A stretch of 64,000 nucleotides of DNA, from positions 5,173,501-5,237,500 of the forward strand of contig NZ_CP029078.1 in assembly GCF_005222485.1 (NCBI RefSeq). Reading direction: 5' to 3'. The number at the start of each line of letters is the position of its first letter. The stretch's first letter is position 1. The DNA is from Streptomyces griseoviridis (GTDB lineage: Bacteria > Actinomycetota > Actinomycetes > Streptomycetales > Streptomycetaceae). This document shows positions 1-8,500 of this stretch, piece after piece. The position numbers and the translations under genes were made by a program. A model generated the notes under the pieces. The model did not search any database and was not told the origin of the DNA. It saw only the letters and a list, made by a program, of their open reading frames with translations.

Positions 1-855
1 ATACGCGGCCTGCCCGCCAAGCCCGCCCACGAGAAGCAGAAGGCCGCCGAACGGGCCGCCGAACTCGTCCGGTTCGCCGGACAGCGCGGGTCGATCGCCG
101 CCATCGTCGGCATCGTCGTGCTGCTGCTGACCCGTTGGGCGGTCGCCGGGATCGCGGCCGGTGTCCTCGTCTTCTTCTGGGACCGCCTGTTCGGCGGCGC
201 GGGCGAGGAACGCGCCGCCATGCGCCGCGTCGAGGCCCTCGCCTCCTGGACGGAGTCGCTGCGCGACACCATCGCCGGCGCGGTCGGCCTCGAACAGGCC
301 ATCCCCGCCTCCGCGCGGGCCGCCGCACCCGTCCTGCGGCCCCATCTCGACGCGCTCGTCGACCGGTTGAGGTCGCGCACCCCGCTGCCCGAGGCGCTCC
401 AGCATCTCGCCGACGAGATCGACGACGCGTCCGCCGACATCATCGTCGCCGCGCTCATCCTCAACGCCCGGCTGCGCGGCCCCGGTCTGCGCCAGGTGCT
501 CGGCGCGCTCGCCAAGTCCGCGCGCGAGGAAGTGGACATGCGTCAGCGGGTGATGGCCCAACGGTCCTCCACCCGGCGCTCGGTGCAGATCGTCGTCGCC
601 GTGTCGATCGCGTTCGTGCTCGGCCTGTCCGTCTTCAACCGCGACTTCGTCGAGCCGTACGGCACCCCCACCGGACAGCTCGTCCTGGCCTGCGTCTGCG
701 GCCTGTTCGCCCTCGGCTTCTGGTGGCTGCGCAAGCTCTCCACCATCGAGACCCCCGAACGCTTCCTGGTCCGCGACGACTCCGCCGTCCAACTGGTCCG
801 GCCGCGCGCCGCGTCGGGCCAGAGCCCGCACCAGGAAGAGGGGGTACGACGATGA
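1..855 (+). CDS. TadB-like pilus assembly membrane protein (5' truncated by window)
   Basis: Inner-membrane platform protein of a Tad/Flp-type pilus or type II secretion-like system (GspF/TadB family). The frame is open from base 1, so the true start lies upstream. The visible 284 residues include a pair of N-terminal hydrophobic segments, a cytoplasmic helical GspF-type domain (WTESLRDTIAGAVGLEQAI, then ALILNARLRGPGLRQVLGAL) and two C-terminal membrane segments. The last four bases overlap the start of the TadC-like gene, so the two are translationally coupled. TadA, the ATPase normally found just before TadB, would be outside the window. The family call is firm; the cargo of the system in this organism is not shown by the sequence. 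Confidence 0.85.
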   Translation: MRGLPAKPAHEKQKAAERAAELVRFAGQRGSIAAIVGIVVLLLTRWAVAGIAAGVLVFFWDRLFGGAGEERAAMRRVEALASWTESLRDTIAGAVGLEQAIPASARAAAPVLRPHLDALVDRLRSRTPLPEALQHLADEIDDASADIIVAALILNARLRGPGLRQVLGALAKSAREEVDMRQRVMAQRSSTRRSVQIVVAVSIAFVLGLSVFNRDFVEPYGTPTGQLVLACVCGLFALGFWWLRKLSTIETPERFLVRDDSAVQLVRPRAASGQSPHQEEGVRR

Positions 856-1775
856 GCCTGACGATGCCCGTCCTCGTCGGCGCGATCCTGGGCCTCGGCG
901 TGTACGTCCTCGTCCGCGCCCTCGTCCCGTCGAAGCGCAGCGCCGTCTCGCAGGTCGCCAGGATCGACGCGATGCGCGCCCGCGGCGCCGCCTACGAGTC
1001 GGCGCGCAAGGCCGCCGAGCAGGGGCGGGTCGGGTCGCTGCGGGCCGAAGTGGGCCTGCGGGTCTCCGAGTTCTACCTCCAGCAGGGGTGGGAGCAGCGC
1101 TCGCTGCGGGCCGACCTCGCGGTCCTGGACCGCAGTTGGGAGAACTTCCTCGCGACCAAGGTGCTGCTGGGGGTGGCCGGGCTGGTCTTCGGCCCGTTCC
1201 TGTTCGCCGTCGTGTGGACGATGAGCCTCGCCAGCGGGCCGGTCATCCCGGTCTGGCTGGCGCTGGCCTGCGCGGCCCTCTTCTTCTTCCTGCCCGACCT
1301 CGAGGTCCGGCGGGACGCGGCCGACAAGCGCCGTGACCTGCGCCGGGTGATCGGCGCCTACCTGGACCTGGTCTCCATGAGCCTGGCCGGCGGCCGGGGT
1401 CTGCCGGAGGCGCTGATGGCGGCGGCCGAGGTCTCGGACGGCTGGGCCACCCAGCGCATCCGCAACGCCCTGGCCGACGCCCGCATCACCGGCACCAGCC
1501 AGTGGCAGGCGCTCGGCCAACTCGGCGAGGAGATCGGGGTGGAGGAGCTGAAGGACCTCTCCGCGTCGCTCGCCCTGGTCGCCGACGACGGCGCCAAGGT
1601 CCGGGAGTCGCTCGCCGCCCGCGCCGAGACCATGCGGCACCGCGAACTCGCCGAGATCGAGGGCAGCGCGGGCGAGAAGTCGCAGTCGATGCTCGTCGCG
1701 CAACTCCTGCTCTGCGCGGGCTTCCTGGTGTTCCTGATCTTCCCGGCGGCGATGAGGGTGTTCCAGGTGTCCTGA
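852..1775 (+). CDS. TadC-like pilus assembly membrane protein
   Basis: Second GspF-type inner-membrane platform protein, 307 residues. In Tad systems TadB and TadC form the membrane platform that couples the TadA ATPase to pilin extrusion. There is an N-terminal membrane anchor, two central hydrophobic segments around residues 95-140, a cytoplasmic helical domain (GAYLDLVSMSLAGGRGLPEA) and a C-terminal membrane segment ending near AMRVFQVS. The ATG overlaps the TadB stop in an ATGA arrangement, which fixes the start. About 210 bases without a convincing gene follow before the pilin gene; the pilin has its own ribosome site there. Confidence 0.85.
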   Translation: MSLTMPVLVGAILGLGVYVLVRALVPSKRSAVSQVARIDAMRARGAAYESARKAAEQGRVGSLRAEVGLRVSEFYLQQGWEQRSLRADLAVLDRSWENFLATKVLLGVAGLVFGPFLFAVVWTMSLASGPVIPVWLALACAALFFFLPDLEVRRDAADKRRDLRRVIGAYLDLVSMSLAGGRGLPEALMAAAEVSDGWATQRIRNALADARITGTSQWQALGQLGEEIGVEELKDLSASLALVADDGAKVRESLAARAETMRHRELAEIEGSAGEKSQSMLVAQLLLCAGFLVFLIFPAAMRVFQVS

Positions 1776-1985
1776 CGTGAGCCGCGGCCCCGGCGGCGAG
1801 GAACCAGCCGTCCGGCACACCGCTTCCGACCGGCGCCCGGCCGCGACCCGGTGCCGCGCGACGAACCACCACCGCCCATCCCGAACCGCCGAGACCACCG
1901 GCTCCACCGAACGCAGCGAACGGCAACCGAACCGGCACACCGCCACCTCCGAACCGGCGAACTGCTTCTGAGAGGACAACCCACC

Positions 1986-2237
1986 ATGAACGCGCGGAAC
2001 TTCCCCACCGGTGTCCCCGCCGTCGACTTCCTCGTCACCTTCTTCCAGGGCCGTCTTCAGCGTGTCCGTTCCGGTGAACTCGACCGCGGTGCCTCCGCGG
2101 TGGAGTGGGTCATCATCTCGGCGGTCGTCGTGGCGATCGTCGGCGTGGTGGCCGCGATCATCAACACCGCGCTCAGCGACGGCGCGAACAAGGTCGGCGA
2201 CTGCATCAAGGGCGCGAGCGCCAGCAAGACCTGCTGA
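1986..2237 (+). CDS. Flp-like pilin / DUF4244-type small membrane protein
   Basis: 83-residue protein in the position of the major pilin of a Tad locus. It has a short basic leader, then DRG|ASAVEW: Gly35 before the predicted cut and Glu40 at +5, the hallmark of Flp/TadE prepilins cut by A24 prepilin peptidases. A single hydrophobic helix (residues 41-63) follows. The C-terminus has two cysteines (DCIKG and the final Cys) that could form a disulfide after export. I chose the ATG at 1986 because GAGAGGA lies about nine bases upstream; the frame is open further upstream without a ribosome site. The matching peptidase is encoded at 13544. Confidence 0.75.
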   Translation: MNARNFPTGVPAVDFLVTFFQGRLQRVRSGELDRGASAVEWVIISAVVVAIVGVVAAIINTALSDGANKVGDCIKGASASKTC

Positions 2238-2266
2238 ACGCGCCGACGGGACAAGGGTCTACGGGG

Positions 2267-2722
2267 ATGTCGGTGCGCGTACGTCGCTGGACACGCCGCC
2301 GGGTGGAGGCCGCCTCCGCCCGCGGTGAATCCGGCATGACCGCGATCGAGTTCGTGCTGCTCACGCCGGTGCTGTTCTTCATGATCTTCGCGACGGTGCA
2401 GTTCGCGCTGTACTTCTTCGCCGATCACGTCGCGCAGGCGGCGGCCCAGGCGGGCGCCCGCAAGGCCCGCGCCACGGCGCACGACCAGCCGGGCGGCTGG
2501 CGGGGCGAGGCGCGGGACGTGGTGGACAGCTACATCAGGCAGTTGGGACCCCAGCTGATCCTGTCCCCGAACGTGACGATGCGTCAGCCGGACGCGGACA
2601 CCGTGGGGGTGGAGATCACGGCGCGCATCCCGACCGTCTTCCCCGGGCTCGACCTGACGGTTCACGCCCAGTCGGAGGGACCGGTGGAGAGATTCGTGCG
2701 GGACGACGGAGCCGCCGGCTGA
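2267..2722 (+). CDS. TadE-like pseudopilin
   Basis: 151-residue TadE family protein, a minor pilin-like component of Flp-type pili. After a basic N-terminus comes ESG|MTAIEFVLLTPVLFF: Gly23 at the cleavage point and Glu28 at +5, then a hydrophobic helix of about 20 residues. The rest is predicted extracytoplasmic. The ATG at 2267 gives a leader of the expected length; the frame extends upstream over the pilin gene, but that part has no pilin-type signature. The stop overlaps the next start by one base (TGATG), so this and the following gene are coupled. Confidence 0.8.
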   Translation: MSVRVRRWTRRRVEAASARGESGMTAIEFVLLTPVLFFMIFATVQFALYFFADHVAQAAAQAGARKARATAHDQPGGWRGEARDVVDSYIRQLGPQLILSPNVTMRQPDADTVGVEITARIPTVFPGLDLTVHAQSEGPVERFVRDDGAAG

Positions 2723-3150
2723 TGAACCTCCACACCGCGCCGGCCGAGCGCCCGGCACCCGACGACCGGGGCCTGTCCACCGTCGAAGTGGTCATCCTGG
2801 CACCGGTGATGATCATGTTCATCCTGGTCCTGGTGGCGTTCGGCCAGTTGGTCGACGGCCGCGGCGCCCTCGACGGCGCCGCCCGCGACGCGGCACGGGC
2901 CGGCTCCATCCAGAAGGACCACGCGACGGCGATGTCGGAGGCCGCCCGAGCGGCCGAGGCCGACCTCACCGACGTCTGCTCGGGCCCGGTGAACGTCGTC
3001 CAGACCAGCCAGGGCTTCGTCCCCGGCACCATCTTCACCGTCGAGGTGAGCTGCCAGGTGCGCGGCCTCGCGATGCTGGGCCTGGACATCCCCACCACCC
3101 TCAAGGCGAGCTTCAGTTCGCCCCTAGACCCGTTCCGGAGGACCGCGTGA
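2722..3150 (+). CDS. Second TadE-like pseudopilin
   Basis: 142 residues. The leader ends in DDRG|LSTVEVVILAPVM, with Gly17 at the cleavage point and Glu22 at +5, followed by a hydrophobic helix, so it should be processed by the same prepilin peptidase as its neighbours. Two cysteines (DVCSG and VSCQV) in the exported part may pair. It starts on the stop of the preceding TadE-like gene and its own stop overlaps the next GTG start (GTGA), giving a chain of coupled minor-pilin genes. The exact role of each TadE copy cannot be told from sequence. Confidence 0.8.
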   Translation: MNLHTAPAERPAPDDRGLSTVEVVILAPVMIMFILVLVAFGQLVDGRGALDGAARDAARAGSIQKDHATAMSEAARAAEADLTDVCSGPVNVVQTSQGFVPGTIFTVEVSCQVRGLAMLGLDIPTTLKASFSSPLDPFRRTA

Positions 3151-3617
3151 GAGACCTCCGGCACCGCACCCGCGCCCTCCTCGCGGACCGCCGCGCCCGC
3201 CTGGACGACCGCGGCTCGGGAGCGGGCGCCGTCATCATCTTCGCGCTCGTGTTCCTCTCCCTCTCCGCGTTCGTCATCGACGGCGGCATGTCGATCTCCA
3301 AGCGCGAACGCGCCGCCGACATCGCGGAACAGGCGGCGCGGTACGCGGCCCAGGACATAGACCTGGACGCCCTGTACGAGGACCAGGGCGGCGCGGCCCC
3401 CATCAACTTCCAGAACTGCGACGCCCGCGTGCGGACCTTCGCCCGCACGATGGACCTGAGCGGCGCGGACATCGCGGCGACCCACTGCGTGGCGGCGAAC
3501 GCCGACGAGGTCCAGGTCGAGGTCCAACTCACGTACGCGCCGGTGTTCACGGGGCTGTTCTACAAGGGGGCCGTGGTGGTGCACGGGGACGCGGTGGCGC
3601 GGAACGAGGTGGGATAG
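3147..3617 (+). CDS. TadG-like pilus assembly protein
   Basis: 156-residue protein with an N-terminal hydrophobic helix after a basic stretch (DDRGSGAGAVIIFALVFLSL) and then SKRERAADIAEQAARYAAQD, typical of TadG/TadE-related minor components whose exported part packs against pilin. Unlike the pilin and both TadE-like proteins, no Glu stands at +5 after the Gly (Ala28 instead), so cleavage by the prepilin peptidase is doubtful and it may stay an uncleaved membrane protein. Two cysteines (NCDAR and THCVA) lie in the exported part. GTG start inside the GTGA overlap with the preceding gene. Confidence 0.7.
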   Translation: MRDLRHRTRALLADRRARLDDRGSGAGAVIIFALVFLSLSAFVIDGGMSISKRERAADIAEQAARYAAQDIDLDALYEDQGGAAPINFQNCDARVRTFARTMDLSGADIAATHCVAANADEVQVEVQLTYAPVFTGLFYKGAVVVHGDAVARNEVG

Positions 3618-3619
3618 GG

Positions 3620-4321
3620 ATGTTCGGACGAGGCAGGACAGAGCCGGTCGTCGAGCCGGTGGAGTGGGACTGCCCCGGGCTGTTCTCCGTCACGACCCTG
3701 GTGCGGGTGTCGACCCTCCGCCGGGGCAAGCTGACCGGTCCGCCCGCGGTCCGGGTGCCGGTGATGCTGGGCGGGGTGCGGCACTTCGCGCCGATGGCGT
3801 TCGTCGCGGCGACGGCGGGGGAGCACCCGTCGTACGCGTTGTACGCGGCGGTGAGCCCGGACACTCTGTTGTGCTCCCTTCTGCCGGAGAAGGGCGGCGC
3901 GCGCTACCGGGTGACGGACGCGGACGGTACGGAACTGGGCACGGTCCACCGCACCCCCGCCGCCAAGCGCACCGTCCAGCACAGTTGGTGGCTGAGGCAG
4001 CCCGGCCACGCGGACATCGTCGCGCGTTACCACTGGGCGCGAGGGAGCGCCAAGGACATTGCGGCGCGGGGTAAGGAGACGGCGGTGCGGGGCGCCGGCA
4101 GCGTCGTCGGGGGCGTCGTGGACAGCGTCCTCAGTTTCGGCGCGGAGGACACCAATTCCCGCTCGGCCCCGGCCAAGGCGATCACCTGGCTGGCGGACGG
4201 CGACGAGGAGCCGACGGCGATGACGGCGGGCCACGTGGACGGCGTCACGACGTACACACCGCGGGTCGGCTGGCTGGACCGCAGACTGGCTTTCGCGCTG
4301 GGGGTGTTGAGGGAGTCCTAG
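3620..4321 (+). CDS. Conserved-looking hypothetical protein at the end of the Tad operon
   Basis: 233 residues, starting two bases after the TadG-like stop, so almost certainly cotranscribed with the pilus genes. I do not recognise the family with confidence. There is no signal peptide and no clear membrane helix. The central part (ARYRVTDADGTELGTVHR, then SWWLRQPGHADIVARYHW) reads like strand-rich repeats faintly reminiscent of tubby/LURP-one-like folds, which is only an impression. A small-residue helix (RGAGSVVGGVVDSVLSFG) separates it from the C-terminal TYTPRVGWLDRRLAFALGVL. It converges with the WXG100-like gene, six bases away. Confidence 0.6.
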   Translation: MFGRGRTEPVVEPVEWDCPGLFSVTTLVRVSTLRRGKLTGPPAVRVPVMLGGVRHFAPMAFVAATAGEHPSYALYAAVSPDTLLCSLLPEKGGARYRVTDADGTELGTVHRTPAAKRTVQHSWWLRQPGHADIVARYHWARGSAKDIAARGKETAVRGAGSVVGGVVDSVLSFGAEDTNSRSAPAKAITWLADGDEEPTAMTAGHVDGVTTYTPRVGWLDRRLAFALGVLRES

Positions 4322-4327
4322 AGCTCC

Positions 4328-4657
4328 TCACGGCCCCTGCTTCCCCCTCTCCTCGGGCTTGACGGCGTCCCTTGCCTTCTTGTCGAGGTCGTCGTCGAGT
4401 TTCTTGAACTCCCGTACGACGGCGTCGGACATGTCGGCGAGGGCGTCGAGCTGCTGCGAGATGTCCTCGCGTCCGTCCTCCCAGTTCGACTCGAAGTCGT
4501 CGAGGGCGTCGTAGACGCTGCCGTCGCCGAGGTCGTCCCGGTAGGAGGCGAAGAGTTTCTTGGTGTGGTCGAGGCGGCTCTTGAGCGAGCGCAGCTTGCC
4601 GCCGTACTCCTCCAGCTCGCTGAGCGGCAGCGCCAGGTCGCTCTTGCCCTTGCCCAT
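4328..4657 (-). CDS. WXG100-like small helical protein
   Basis: 109 residues, almost entirely charged helix: LALPLSELEEYGGKLRSLKS, then a turn at DGSVYDALDDFESNWEDGRE and a second long helix. Length, helical-hairpin look and a tryptophan in the turn region fit the WXG100/ESAT-6-like superfamily, though the exact W-x-G triplet is absent (SNWEDG instead). Such proteins are substrates or partners of type VII (ESX) secretion. It is divergent from the unknown gene at 4750 and sits beside the RHS toxin, as is common for helper proteins of ESX-exported polymorphic toxins. No secretion machinery gene is in the window. Confidence 0.65.
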   Translation of the reverse strand: MGKGKSDLALPLSELEEYGGKLRSLKSRLDHTKKLFASYRDDLGDGSVYDALDDFESNWEDGREDISQQLDALADMSDAVVREFKKLDDDLDKKARDAVKPEERGKQGP

Positions 4658-4749
4658 GCCCGCGTCCCCCGGTCTCGTAGGCTGATCGCACCGTACAGCT
4701 CCACGATATGCGCGTGGGCGACAAGGGAACGGGGAGAACCGGAGACATC

Positions 4750-5403
4750 ATGGCCCGCTACATTGAGGCGCTCACGATCGAGCGCGGAGGCTTCCGGATC
4801 AACGTCCCAGAGTCCTGGTGGGAGTTCGACGTCCGTCCGGAGTCCAGGGACGACGCGATCCACCGCATGGTGACGGAACGGGTCCGGCAGCACCCGGAAC
4901 TGGCCCCCTACCGCGACACCTACACCACGTTCCTCCGGAAGGCCGCCGCGGACGCCTGGAAGTCCGGTGCCCTGTACTGCGGTTGCATGGCGGAGAGCTT
5001 CGGCGGTGCGACGCCGATCACCGGGTCGGTGACGGTCTCCCTGGTCGGCGGCCGGACCCGCGAGGGCGCTCCCCTCTCCACCGACCCCTCGGCGATCGCC
5101 TCCGGCCTCGCGCCCAAGGAGGCACGGAACGAAGGGGACTCGTGGCGCAAGGTGACGACGGTCGACATCCCCGGCGTCGGCGGCGCGGCCCGCACCTTCG
5201 GCATCGAGGACATCGCGATTCCTGACGACGCCCTCGACCGAACCGTCCGCGCGGTCCTGATGCAGACGTTCATCCCGGTGCCGGGCCAGGAGGGCAAGGT
5301 CGCGCTGGTGGCCGGCAGCAGCCAGGTACTCGACCTGGCCGACTCGTTCTTCGACATCTTCGACGCGATCACGTCGACGTTCCGCTTTACGGGGCCCGGG
5401 TGA
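4750..5403 (+). CDS. Hypothetical protein preceding the RHS toxin
   Basis: 217 residues of unknown function. I start at the ATG at 4750, which has GGAG five bases upstream; an upstream in-frame ATG at 4708 lacks a ribosome site. The N-terminus contains INVPESWWEFDVRPESRDD, followed by a helical segment (TERVRQHPELAPYRDTYTTF) and a strand-rich C-terminal half ending ITSTFRFTGPG. There is no signal peptide or membrane helix. Position between the divergent WXG100-like gene and the toxin suggests an accessory or chaperone-like role in loading the toxin for export, but this is inference from position only. Confidence 0.6.
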   Translation: MARYIEALTIERGGFRINVPESWWEFDVRPESRDDAIHRMVTERVRQHPELAPYRDTYTTFLRKAAADAWKSGALYCGCMAESFGGATPITGSVTVSLVGGRTREGAPLSTDPSAIASGLAPKEARNEGDSWRKVTTVDIPGVGGAARTFGIEDIAIPDDALDRTVRAVLMQTFIPVPGQEGKVALVAGSSQVLDLADSFFDIFDAITSTFRFTGPG

Positions 5404-5530
5404 GCTGCCCTGCGTGAGGGGACCGCTGCCGCCGAGGCCCGCGGACCGACCTTCACGGTGAACGGGTGTGCCGTGTAAGTTCGCGTGTGCATACGGTGGT
5501 TGTCGGATCGGGTATGACGGGGGTTGCGAC

Positions 5531-8500
5531 ATGGCTGGGCACCGGCCGGCTGACTGGCATGTCCTGGATCTCGACAGGGACCCCACGCCGGGCGACCCCG
5601 ACCGGGTGCGGACGCTGGCGAAGACCCTCCACGACTTCGCGGACGACGTCTCGGACGCGTTGAAGGTCGTCAAGGGGATGGCCGACGACGACGCGACGTT
5701 GCGGTGGGCGGGAAAGTCCGCCGCGGTGTTCAAGGACGAGTTCTCCGGTGTCCCGAAGAACTTCAAGAAGCTCAAGAAGTCCTACGAGCTGTGCGGTGAC
5801 GCGCTGGCCGCGTACTGGCCGAAGCTGGAGCGGGCCCAGGCCCTGGCGGACAGGGCGCTGGTGAAGGCGCGGGCCGCCCAGAACGACCTGTCGTCGGCGA
5901 AGTCCCGCCTGGCGAGCGCCGATTCATGGGTGACGCGGGCCGGTAAAGAAGCGGACAAGTACAAGGACGATCCGACGGGCGCGAAGTCGGACGGGGACAA
6001 GCCGGACGAGGCGAAGGTCCGTGCGGCCACCCGGGACGTCGCCCACGCCAAGTCGGCCCACACCAAGGCCCAGTCGGACGTCACGGACGCCCAGGACGCG
6101 CTGTCGGCGGCGAAGAAGATGGCCGAGGACGCGCGCAGGATGCGCGAGGACGCGGCCGGCGAGGCCAAGCGGAAGATCGACGAGGCGTCGGACGCGGGCA
6201 TCCAGAACTGGTCGTGGTGGCAGGACGTCGGCGACTGGTTCGAGGACAACTGGGACACGATCGTCACGGTGTGCAAGGTGGTCGTGGCGGTGGTGGGCAT
6301 CGTCGCGATGATCATCGGCGGCCCGATCCTCGGCGTGATCGTGCTGGTCGCGGCGCTCGTGGTACTGGCCGACACGCTCTACAAGTACTCCAAGGGCCAG
6401 GCGTCCCTGTGGGATGTGGGGTTCGCGGCGCTGGACTGCATACCCGGGATGAAGGGGCTGACGACACTCGGGGGGCTCGCCAAGGGCATGAAGGTCCTTG
6501 GCAAGGGTGGCCTCAAGGGGATGGCCCTCGGTCTCAGAGAACTCGGGCCGCGCGTAAAGGGCTTGGGCCGGGATATGAAAAGCCTCTTCACCTGCGGTGA
6601 CCCGATCGACATGGCCACCGGCCAGATGGTCATGTCGATCACGGATGTCGCCCTGCCCGGTGTGCTGCCGCTTGTCGTCGAGCGCAGCCATCGCACAGGT
6701 GTGCTGACGGGGGGCTGGTTCGGCACGAGCTGGACGTCGACGCTGGACCAGCGCCTCCTCGTCGATAGGGACGGCATCCGCCTCGTCGTGGCCGACGGCA
6801 TGGTCCTGCACTACGCGGCCCTTGAGCCGGACGAGCGCATGAGGCCGGTCTTCGGTCCCGACTGGGGGCTGGAATGGGACGGTTCACCTGAATCAGACAT
6901 CGTCGTGACACAGCCGGAGAGCGGCACCGCTCTGCGATTCGGACGGATCCAGGGCGCATGTGACGGTGAGCTCCCTCTCGTGGGGATACAGGACCGTAAC
7001 GGCAATCGCGTCGATGTCCACTACACGGCGGATGGAGCGCCGTCCGAGTTGGTTCATCATGGCGGTTACCGCGTCGACGTGAGGACCGAAGGCGACCGCG
7101 TGACCGGGCTGGCCTTGGCCAGTGCCCCAGGCCGCCCCACGCTTCTGACCTACGAATACGACGAGAGCGGGCGCCTCGCCGGCGTCGTCGACTCATCCAC
7201 CGTTGCCCAGTGCTACAGCTACGACGATCAGCACCGCATCACCGGCTGGCGGAGCAGAATCGGCGATTGGTACCGCTACGCCTACGACGACAGCGGCCGT
7301 TGTGTCCGAACCGGCGGCGACGACGGTGTCCTCGCCTATACCTACACGTACGACGAGGACGCACGGAGGACCATCGCCACCGATTCCCTCGGCCACTCGG
7401 TCACGTATGTCTTCAACGCCGACCTCCTTCCCGTCCGTGAAACTGATCCTCTGGGGCACGACGTCACACGTAGGTGGGACGATCTAGGTCGGCTTCAAGC
7501 GCTCACGGACCCGCTCGGTCGAACCACCCGGTTCACCTACGACGCACAGGGCAACGTCACGTATGTGGTGCGCCCTGACGGTGGCGTTGTGGCGACTGAG
7601 AGCGACGAGTTCGGCAGAGCCAACAAGGTGACTCAACCTGATGGCAGTGTCTGGGAATCGCAGTACGACAGCAACGGCAACCAGGTGGCGATCACAGACC
7701 CGCTCGGTGCGGTCACGCGCTTCACCTACGATGCGTGCGGCGGGCTCACCAGTGTCACCGACGCTCTGGGCCGATGTCAGCGGAACCTGATCAATGATGC
7801 CGCCGGACTGGTGGTCGGGGTCGACGACGGGCGAGGGGCCCGTGAGACCTTCACTCGGGATGCCTATGGCCGGATCACGGAACTGGTGAGCGTTCTGGGT
7901 TCGGTCACCCGGGTCGGATGGACAGCTGAGGGGCAGATAGCGTGGCGGCAGCTCCCCAACGGCACAGAGGAGCGGTGGCGGTACGACGCCGAGGGCAACC
8001 CTCGCGAGTACAGCTCCTCCAACGGCCGCCGCACTACGTACGAGAATACCCACTTCGACCTCTGCACCCTCCGGGAGGACGAGGACGGCACCCTGGAGCG
8101 CTTCGCGTACGACTCCGAACTGCGATTGCGGAGCGTCACCAACGCGACAGGGCAGCAGTGGAGTTACTCCTACGACGGAGTCGGCCGGCTCGTTTCCGAG
8201 ACGGACTTCAACGGGCGCAGTCAGAGCTATCGTTACGATGCGGCCGGCAGGTTGGTCGAGCGGGTCAACGGCGCCGATGAGGTCACGCGCTTCCGGCACG
8301 ACCTCCTTGGGAACGTCGTCGCCATGGAGTCCGGCGACGCCACCACCACCTATGAGTACGACCTGCTCGGCAGGATCGTGGCGGCACGCAATGCCCACGT
8401 CCGGCTCGGCCGGGAGTACGACGCGGTCGGCCGTCTGCTGGCGGAGTCGTGGAACGGACAGGAGATCCGCTCCACGTACGACATCGCCGGGCGCCGCATC

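Noticed and set aside
1777..1971. A 64-codon open frame between tadC and the pilin gene
   Set aside because: The predicted protein is Arg/Thr/Pro-rich with no fold-like pattern and no ribosome site; it looks like chance coding in high-GC DNA.
4708..4749. Upstream ATG for the protein before the RHS toxin
   Set aside because: No ribosome site before 4708; the ATG at 4750 has GGAG at the correct distance.
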